This document shows, one piece after another, positions 6,461 through 10,940 of a stretch of 10,940 bases of DNA. Made by a program: the position numbers and the translations under genes. This DNA is from Rhizobiaceae bacterium. Lineage in GTDB: Bacteria; Pseudomonadota; Alphaproteobacteria; Rhizobiales; Rhizobiaceae. Under the pieces are notes generated by a model. The model worked only from the letters and a program-made list of their open reading frames with translations, ran no database searches and was not told the origin of the DNA. Position 1 is the stretch's first letter, and each line of letters starts with the position of its first letter. The DNA lies in NCBI GenBank assembly GCA_020696915.1, contig JAJFMR010000064.1, forward strand, positions 1 to 10,940, written 5' to 3'.

Positions 6461-7232
6461 TGCGGCGGAACGGATCTTCGAAAGCGTCCGCGTCTCACCG
6501 CAGAAAGACGCGCCGCTCTACCTGCAGCTGAAGAAAGGCATCGAGCAGGCGGTGAGCGCCGGGGTCATCGGACCCGGCGACGCACTGCCCTCCGAGCGCG
6601 ACATCGCGGCCAGGGCCGCCGTGTCACGGGTGACCGTGCGGAAAGCGGTGCAGGATTTGGTGAAGAGCGGGGTGCTGGTGCAGCGGCACGGTTCGGGCAC
6701 CTTCGTGGCGCCGCGCCTCCAGCGCGTCGAGCAGTCGCTGTCGACGCTTACCTCGTTCAGCGAGGACATGGCCCGGCGGGGCATGACGGTGCAGTCTGCC
6801 TGGCTCGAACGCGGCCTGTTCCCGCCGTCCCCGGACGAGATGATGAAACTTGGCCTGCCTGCCGGCGAAAGGGCGGCTCGCGTCAGCCGGCTGCGCTCGG
6901 CCAACGGAACGCCGCTCGCCATCGAGCGCGCGTCACTGTCGGCCAGCGTCCTGCCCGACCCGGACAGCGTCGGGGCGTCGCTCTATGACGCCCTCGAAAG
7001 GACCGGCAACCGGCCGGTGCGGGCAGTGCAGCGCATTTCGGCGGCAAGCCTCGGCGACGCCGATGCGCGCCTCCTCGGCGTGCCGTCGGGCGCCGCCGGC
7101 CTTCACATCGAGCGCATCTCCTACCTGGCGACGGGCAAGGTGATCGAATTCACCCGCTCTATCTACAGGGGCGACGCCTACGATTTCGTCGTCGAGATGC
7201 GTCTCACGGACGCGAAGCAGGAGCCGGCATGA
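6453..7232 (+). CDS. GntR family transcriptional regulator, HutC/UTRA subfamily
   Basis: This is a 259-residue DNA-binding protein, the usual length of HutC-type regulators. The N-terminal winged helix (about residues 20-88) has the family signatures LYLQLKKGIEQAV, GDALPSERDIAARAAVSRVTVRKAV and a wing ending QRHGSGTFV. The C-terminal UTRA effector domain follows: SLSTLTSFSEDMARRGM opening, then a sugar-phosphate-binding-type core ending in HIERISYLATGKVIEFTRSIYRGDAYDF. Relatives (DasR, NagR/YvoA) respond to GlcN-6-P or GlcNAc-6-P and repress GlcNAc genes. It is encoded inside the operon it probably controls, between the kinase and the deaminase, so it should be autoregulated through the TGGTNT repeats. 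The ATG at 6453 has GGAGG 6 nt upstream and overlaps the kinase gene by 8 nt; its stop overlaps the next start (ATGA). Confidence 0.93.
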   Translation: MPDAAERIFESVRVSPQKDAPLYLQLKKGIEQAVSAGVIGPGDALPSERDIAARAAVSRVTVRKAVQDLVKSGVLVQRHGSGTFVAPRLQRVEQSLSTLTSFSEDMARRGMTVQSAWLERGLFPPSPDEMMKLGLPAGERAARVSRLRSANGTPLAIERASLSASVLPDPDSVGASLYDALERTGNRPVRAVQRISAASLGDADARLLGVPSGAAGLHIERISYLATGKVIEFTRSIYRGDAYDFVVEMRLTDAKQEPA

Positions 7233-8257
7233 GCGAAGCCACCCACATGGGGCGCGAGATCGCCGAGATCCCCGATGCCGCCGCGAGGCTGCTCGATGCT
7301 TCGGAAGGCGCAATTGCCGCCGCAGGAAGACGGCTCGGCGAATTGCGGCCGCGTTTCCTGACCACGGTGGCGCGCGGCTCTTCCGACCATGCGGCGTCCT
7401 TCCTGAAATATGCGATAGAGATTTCGACCGGCCTCCCGGTTGCCTCGATCGGACCTTCCATAGCCTCCATCTACGGAACGACGCTCAAGCTTTCGGACTC
7501 CGCCTGCCTGTCGATCTCGCAGTCCGGAAAAAGCCCTGACATCGTCGCGCTTGCACGGGCGGTGCGCGAAGGGGGAGCGGTTTCGATCGCCATCACCAAC
7601 ACCGCCGATTCGCCGCTGGCGGGCATCTCGGACCACACGCTCGATATTTCGGCCGGTGCGGAAAGAAGCGTCGCGGCGACCAAGACTTTCGTGAACTCGG
7701 CGCTCGCCGGACTCCTGCTCCTGGCGCACTGGACCGGCGACCGGCAGCTTCTTGCTGCGCTACGTTCGCTGCCCGCGCTGTTCGAGACGGCAATCGGCTG
7801 CGACTGGATGGACCTGGGCGGTGCGCTCGACACCGACGCCTCGCTGTTCATCCTCGGCCGCGGCCCCTCGCATGCCATCGCCAACGAGGCGGCGCTGAAA
7901 TTCAAGGAGACCTGCGCGATGCATGCCGAGGCCTACAGCACGGCCGAAGTCATGCACGGCCCGCTGGCGCTGGTCAGCAAGGATTTCCCGGTGCTGGTGC
8001 TTGCGGCACGCGACGCCTCGGAGCAATCGGTGGCGGAAGCCGCGGACGGGCTTGCCGCAAGGGGTGCTGCAGTGTTCGTGACGTCGCTGCTTGCAGGCCG
8101 GGCACGGACACTGCCGCACGCGGCGACCGGCCACCCGCTTACCGACCCGCTGCCGCTGATCGTTTCCTTCTATTCCTTCGTCGAGGCATTCGCCCGCCGG
8201 CGCGGGCTCGACCCCGATCGGCCGCCGAATCTGCGCAAGATCACGGAAACCATATGA
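7229..8257 (+). CDS. SIS-domain aminosugar-phosphate deaminase/isomerase, GlmS-like, NagB-II type
   Basis: The likely reaction is GlcN-6-phosphate to fructose-6-phosphate plus ammonia. The 342-residue protein equals the isomerase half of GlmS without the N-terminal glutaminase domain, so glutamine-dependent synthesis is unlikely and a catabolic direction is expected. Visible signatures are MGREIAEIP (7-15), ARGSSDHAA (48-56, first SIS loop), SQSGKSPD (97-104, phosphate loop), ERSVAATKTF (145-154), LGRGPSHAIANEAALKFKE (209 on; second SIS loop plus the catalytic Glu/Lys helix), AEAYSTAEVMHGP, and a C-terminus with HPLTDPLP and NLRKITETI. The start overlaps the gntR stop and its own stop overlaps the nagA start (both ATGA). 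This type of protein replaces hexameric NagB in many proteobacterial GlcNAc operons. AgaS-like activity on galactosamine is the main alternative. Confidence 0.9.
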   Translation: MSEATHMGREIAEIPDAAARLLDASEGAIAAAGRRLGELRPRFLTTVARGSSDHAASFLKYAIEISTGLPVASIGPSIASIYGTTLKLSDSACLSISQSGKSPDIVALARAVREGGAVSIAITNTADSPLAGISDHTLDISAGAERSVAATKTFVNSALAGLLLLAHWTGDRQLLAALRSLPALFETAIGCDWMDLGGALDTDASLFILGRGPSHAIANEAALKFKETCAMHAEAYSTAEVMHGPLALVSKDFPVLVLAARDASEQSVAEAADGLAARGAAVFVTSLLAGRARTLPHAATGHPLTDPLPLIVSFYSFVEAFARRRGLDPDRPPNLRKITETI

Positions 8258-9417
8258 CCGGCCCTTTCGCTCTCACCGGCGCGCGCATCTTCGACGGCGA
8301 GGCCTGGCACGACGACTCGGCCGTTCTGGTACGCGGCGGCAAGATCGAGGCGCTGGTGCCACGCGCAGATGTGCCGGCCGGCCTTGACGTCGTGGACTGT
8401 GGCGGCCGGATCGTCGCGCCCGGTTTCGTCGACCTCCAGGTGAATGGCGGCGGCGGCGTCATGCTCAACGACAATCCGGACATCGCCAGCATCGAAACCA
8501 TATGTCGCGCGCACGCGCCGTTCGGCACGACGGCGCTGCTTCCGACACTGATCACCGACACGACCGGACTCACGGCTGCGGCATTGGCTGCCGGGGCCGA
8601 AGCCGCGCGCCGGAACATACCCGGCTTTCTCGGCCTGCACCTCGAGGGACCGCACCTGTCGAGGAGCCGCAAGGGCGCGCACGACCCGGCGCTGATCCGA
8701 CCGATGACGGAGGCCGATCAGGCGGCCCTCGTCGCGGCTCGCGCAACCATGCCGGTGCTGCTCGCCACCTTGGCGCCGGAAGCGGCTTCCCCGGCGCAGA
8801 TTTCGGCGCTGGCAGGCGCCGGCCTCGTCGTCAGCCTAGGCCATTCCGATGCCAGCTGGCAGGACTCGAGAACAGCCGCCGCCGCAGGCGCATCGATGGT
8901 CACGCATCTCTTCAACGCGATGAGCCAGATCGGCAATCGCGAGCCGGGACTGGCGGGAGCGGCGCTCGATCTCGGAATGCTGTCGGCCGGCCTGATTGCC
9001 GACGGGATCCATGTCGACCGCGCCACGATCGGCATCGCGCTGCGTGCCAAGCAGGGTCCAGGCAGGATTTTCCTGGTCACCGATGCCATGGCCACGATCG
9101 GCACCGAACTCAAATCCTTTCTCCTGAACGGGCGCGAAATCAGGCGGGAGAACGGCCGGCTGACGCTGGCCGACGGAACGCTGGCCGGTGCCGATCTCGA
9201 CATGATTTCTGCGGTGCGGTTCATGCACCGGGAGATCGGGCTCGAGCTCGTCGAGGCCCTACGCATGGCGGCGATCTATCCGGCGCGCGCCGTCGGCCAG
9301 TCGCACCGGATCGGAGTTCTCGGCCCGGGAAGCGCGGCCGACATGGTCGTCCTGTCAACCGACCTCGAGGTCAGGAATGTGTGGATCGGTGGCCGCCGGG
9401 TTTTTTCCGCCACTTGA
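8254..9417 (+). CDS. nagA: N-acetylglucosamine-6-phosphate deacetylase
   Basis: NagA hydrolyses GlcNAc-6-phosphate to GlcN-6-phosphate and acetate in the cytoplasm. The 387-residue length matches E. coli NagA (382). It has the amidohydrolase TIM-barrel layout with the NagA-specific opening PGFVDLQVNGGGGV, where the HxH of other amidohydrolases is replaced. Metal-ligand positions are clear: E131 in GLHLEGPHL, H197 in SLGHSDAS and H218 in THLFNAMS. IADGIHVD contributes to substrate binding. The catalytic Asp is D277 in VTDAMATIG. ADGTLAGADLDM and the C-terminal GSAADMVVL complete the signature. The start overlaps the upstream stop by 4 nt. It is the last gene of the rightward operon and converges on an unrelated gene. 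All key residues are present, so it is expected to be active. Confidence 0.96.
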   Translation: MTGPFALTGARIFDGEAWHDDSAVLVRGGKIEALVPRADVPAGLDVVDCGGRIVAPGFVDLQVNGGGGVMLNDNPDIASIETICRAHAPFGTTALLPTLITDTTGLTAAALAAGAEAARRNIPGFLGLHLEGPHLSRSRKGAHDPALIRPMTEADQAALVAARATMPVLLATLAPEAASPAQISALAGAGLVVSLGHSDASWQDSRTAAAAGASMVTHLFNAMSQIGNREPGLAGAALDLGMLSAGLIADGIHVDRATIGIALRAKQGPGRIFLVTDAMATIGTELKSFLLNGREIRRENGRLTLADGTLAGADLDMISAVRFMHREIGLELVEALRMAAIYPARAVGQSHRIGVLGPGSAADMVVLSTDLEVRNVWIGGRRVFSAT

Positions 9418-9431
9418 AGTCCTCCGGTGAC

Positions 9432-9466
9432 GGCACCGGGAGTGCATTGAACGAACCCGGAGCCGC
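9432..9466. terminator. possible stem-loop just after nagA
   Basis: CGGC-A-CCGGG pairs with CCCGG-A-GCCG across a 15-nt loop: 4 plus 5 bp separated by an A/A mismatch. It begins 15 nt after the nagA stop. There is no T-run, so termination is only a possibility. Confidence 0.3.
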
Positions 9467-9558
9467 CTCCTCAGCCGGTCCGGCCGACCGTCGGGGGGGC
9501 GCGTCGCCGCCCAGCGTGCGCAATGGCGTTGCCGGAGGTCGAGGCTGGCCGCTGTACC

Positions 9559-9583
9559 TGCAGCGGTTCGCCGAACCGCTGCA
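9559..9583. terminator. perfect inverted repeat between convergent genes, possible two-way terminator
   Basis: The arms TGCAGCGGTTC and GAACCGCTGCA are perfect 11-bp reverse complements with a GCC loop. The repeat lies between the end of nagA (plus) and the end of the uncharacterised gene (minus), where a bidirectional terminator is expected. Neither strand has a T-tract after the stem, so Rho-independent termination would be atypical. A protein-binding palindrome is the alternative. The rest of 9418-9641 shows no open frame worth calling. Confidence 0.5.
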
Positions 9584-9641
9584 ACGCCTGAGTCAAGAAC
9601 CTTGCGCTCGATCGTCTCGATTTGCGCGCACCGGCCAACGG

Positions 9642-10565
9642 TCAGTGCGTCACCTTCCAGTCTTCATGTGTCTTCGATTCCCTGACCACCTGATTGTTGA
9701 ACGCCTCCGGAATCTGGGCGTTGCAGATGGGCAACGTCGTATCCAGCACACTTCGTTCATAGCGGGGATCGTTGGGCGTTCCGTTGACGACGTGGGAAAT
9801 GTTCATGTCCATGAGATCGCCGGGCCTTGCGGGAAGCTGCACATTCTGTCCGGCCTGCATGCCGAAATGGGCTCGCCAACGGACATTCCACTGAAACGAC
9901 TTGAGCACCTTGATCGGCTTGCCCGGTCCCTTCTGGAAGGCGAACATGTTGGCGAATGCCCTGGAATATTGCAGCGAGTAGAGCTGGTTTATTCGAGTCG
10001 CCTGGTTATTGACCCTGTTGAGGCCCCACCAATGGGGAGAAGGGGAATCGCTGAAGAGAACGGTGAAGACGAGCGTCCCGCCAGCAGGGATTTTTGTCCC
10101 AAGCGGTAGAAAGCCGCTCACCCGCCGGTTCCACCAGTCCGTCATCGGCATTTCCGGATCGTAAAAGATGATCGGACCGATGAACGGGAGTCTCTCGAAA
10201 GCACCTTTCAGTCCGGTCTTGGCGAGGGTGTCCCGGCAAAGTTGCTGCTTGAGTGCCGGCGGCCGGTCTCTGGCCACGAACACGCTGCCCTCGGCGGGAT
10301 CCGGATTGCGATAGTGCGCCCAGTCGTTGTTGATGAACGCCAACTGGATAAACCCGAACCTCCAAAGTCCTATGTCCTCGCCCGGAGTGCCCCGTACGGT
10401 GACGGTCGCCAACGCGAAGATCTCGGGAAACTTGATCTGGATTGCCCCCGACAACGCCGCTGCCTGCGGCAATTGCGGATGCCCGGACTGAATGATCTGG
10501 ACGGCCGGCGGCTCCAGCGATCGCCAGACCAGCAAGACCACGTCCTCATATTTGACATCTGCCAT
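9642..10565 (-). CDS. uncharacterised tryptophan-rich protein
   Basis: I do not recognise this 307-residue protein. The start ATG 10563-10565 (ADVKYEDV follows) has GGAGG 5 nt upstream and is preferred over an upstream start at 10592. There is no signal peptide and no convincing membrane helix. It has ten tryptophans, including WW pairs in TDWWNRRVSGF and SPHWWGLNR, and only two cysteines. Alternating hydrophobic stretches (IKFPEIFALATVTVRG, LWRFGFIQLAFINND, GGTLVFTVLFSD) suggest a beta-rich fold; GQNVQLPARPGDLMDMNI looks like another strand region. No catalytic motif stands out. Codon use is less GC-biased than in the sugar locus, which hints at separate origin. It stands alone on its strand, convergent with nagA, with about 290 nt of non-coding DNA upstream. 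It reads as a real gene because of the good start site, the length and the coherent composition. Confidence 0.75.
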   Translation of the reverse strand: MADVKYEDVVLLVWRSLEPPAVQIIQSGHPQLPQAAALSGAIQIKFPEIFALATVTVRGTPGEDIGLWRFGFIQLAFINNDWAHYRNPDPAEGSVFVARDRPPALKQQLCRDTLAKTGLKGAFERLPFIGPIIFYDPEMPMTDWWNRRVSGFLPLGTKIPAGGTLVFTVLFSDSPSPHWWGLNRVNNQATRINQLYSLQYSRAFANMFAFQKGPGKPIKVLKSFQWNVRWRAHFGMQAGQNVQLPARPGDLMDMNISHVVNGTPNDPRYERSVLDTTLPICNAQIPEAFNNQVVRESKTHEDWKVTH

Positions 10566-10852
10566 TCGGGCCTCCGGACCCGCAGGACACACGGGATCGT
10601 GCTCCGCAATTCCGAGTCTCAGTCAGGCACAGCTGTATGCGGGCAGGTCGGCAGCCAGCTCTGGTGATCGTTCTGGAGAGTGCATTCCGCAGCGCGCTGC
10701 CGAAATGCTCGGAGCCGGTCGCATGACGCTCCCTCTGCTTTACAAGTTACTTGATGACAACTCATGCAGTCGGTCGGTCGAAGATACCCTACCAGAAAAT
10801 CTTTGAAAGCGACAGTCCCCGCAAACCAAACCTTGACCAGGCTGGGTTCGTT
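10566..10852. other. non-coding stretch upstream of the uncharacterised gene
   Basis: No credible gene is seen. Two small symmetric sites occur: a perfect 12-bp palindrome GCAGCGCGCTGC at 10689-10700 and CAAGT-T-ACTTG at 10742-10752. A weak minus-strand promoter could be TTTCAA with TATCTT 16 bp on (about 10806-10779), leaving a long leader before the gene. I would not rely on it. Confidence 0.4.
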
Positions 10853-10924
10853 CTCTTGCGGATGCTTTCCGCAAGGCATCCGGCCAAGCTCTTGCGGATG
10901 CTTTCCGCAAGGCATCCGGCCAAG
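10853..10924. repeat. two perfect tandem copies of a 36-bp hairpin-forming unit
   Basis: Positions 10853-10888 and 10889-10924 are identical. Each unit holds CTTGCGG and CCGCAAG (7-bp arms, 7-nt loop: 10855-10861 with 10869-10875, and 10891-10897 with 10905-10911). It also holds an overlapping second pair, GGATGC and GCATCC, that cannot form at the same time. There is no spacer between copies, so this is not a CRISPR array. It may be a REP-like palindromic element or a double hairpin at the end of a transcript beyond the window. The copy after 10924 does not continue. Confidence 0.8.
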
Positions 10925-10940
10925 GCGTGCTCGTCGCCCC

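Noticed and set aside
7229..8257. Calling this gene glmS (glutamine-dependent synthase)
   Set aside because: The N-terminal glutaminase domain and its catalytic Cys are absent; the length fits the isomerase half only.
10619..10915. 98-codon minus-strand frame with several cysteines (CMSCHQVTC)
   Set aside because: It starts inside the tandem 36-bp repeats, has no ribosome site or recognisable fold, and overlaps the presumed upstream region of the next gene.
10853..10924. CRISPR array from the 36-bp repeat length
   Set aside because: The two units abut directly with no spacer and no cas gene is nearby.

Overview
This is a GC-rich window with dense coding, tight ATGA-type gene overlaps and frequent GTG/TTG starts. 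Its gene content is typical of Alphaproteobacteria, most likely Hyphomicrobiales (Mesorhizobium, Aminobacter or another relative of the rhizobia). That placement comes from style and family resemblance, not from a marker gene.

Positions 1-9417 hold one divergent amino-sugar uptake and catabolism locus. The two arms leave a shared control region at about 5380-5578. The leftward arm (minus strand) runs: MurQ-like SIS-domain etherase, sugar-binding protein, two CUT1-type ABC permeases, and a Gfo/Idh/MocA oxidoreductase cut by the left window edge. The rightward arm (plus strand) runs: BadF/BadG-type amino-sugar kinase, GntR/UTRA repressor, GlmS-like SIS aminosugar-phosphate deaminase/isomerase (NagB-II type), and N-acetylglucosamine-6-phosphate deacetylase NagA. 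No ABC ATPase gene lies in the window; it may lie beyond position 1 or be shared with another transporter.

The genes form a complete route: import an N-acetylated amino sugar (GlcNAc, MurNAc or an oligomer), phosphorylate it at C6, cleave a lactyl-type ether if the sugar is MurNAc-like, deacetylate it with NagA, then deaminate/isomerise it to fructose-6-phosphate. The etherase is a divergent MurQ. It keeps both catalytic glutamates but has lost two arginines of the usual motifs, so the true substrate may not be plain MurNAc-6-phosphate.

The control region has a striking mirror layout. Each arm carries a nearly identical 19-bp head-to-tail TGGTNT repeat about 25 bp before its start codon, followed by a similar leader and Shine-Dalgarno sequence. 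A perfect 21-bp inverted repeat lies between them. A perfect 10-bp-stem hairpin follows the binding-protein gene and probably sets transporter subunit ratios.

Positions 9418-9641 are a convergent intergenic space with two hairpins and no gene. Positions 9642-10565 (minus strand) encode an unrecognised, tryptophan-rich 307-residue protein of lower GC content than the sugar locus. Positions 10566-10940 are non-coding as far as I can see and end in two perfect tandem copies of a 36-bp unit, each able to fold into a hairpin.
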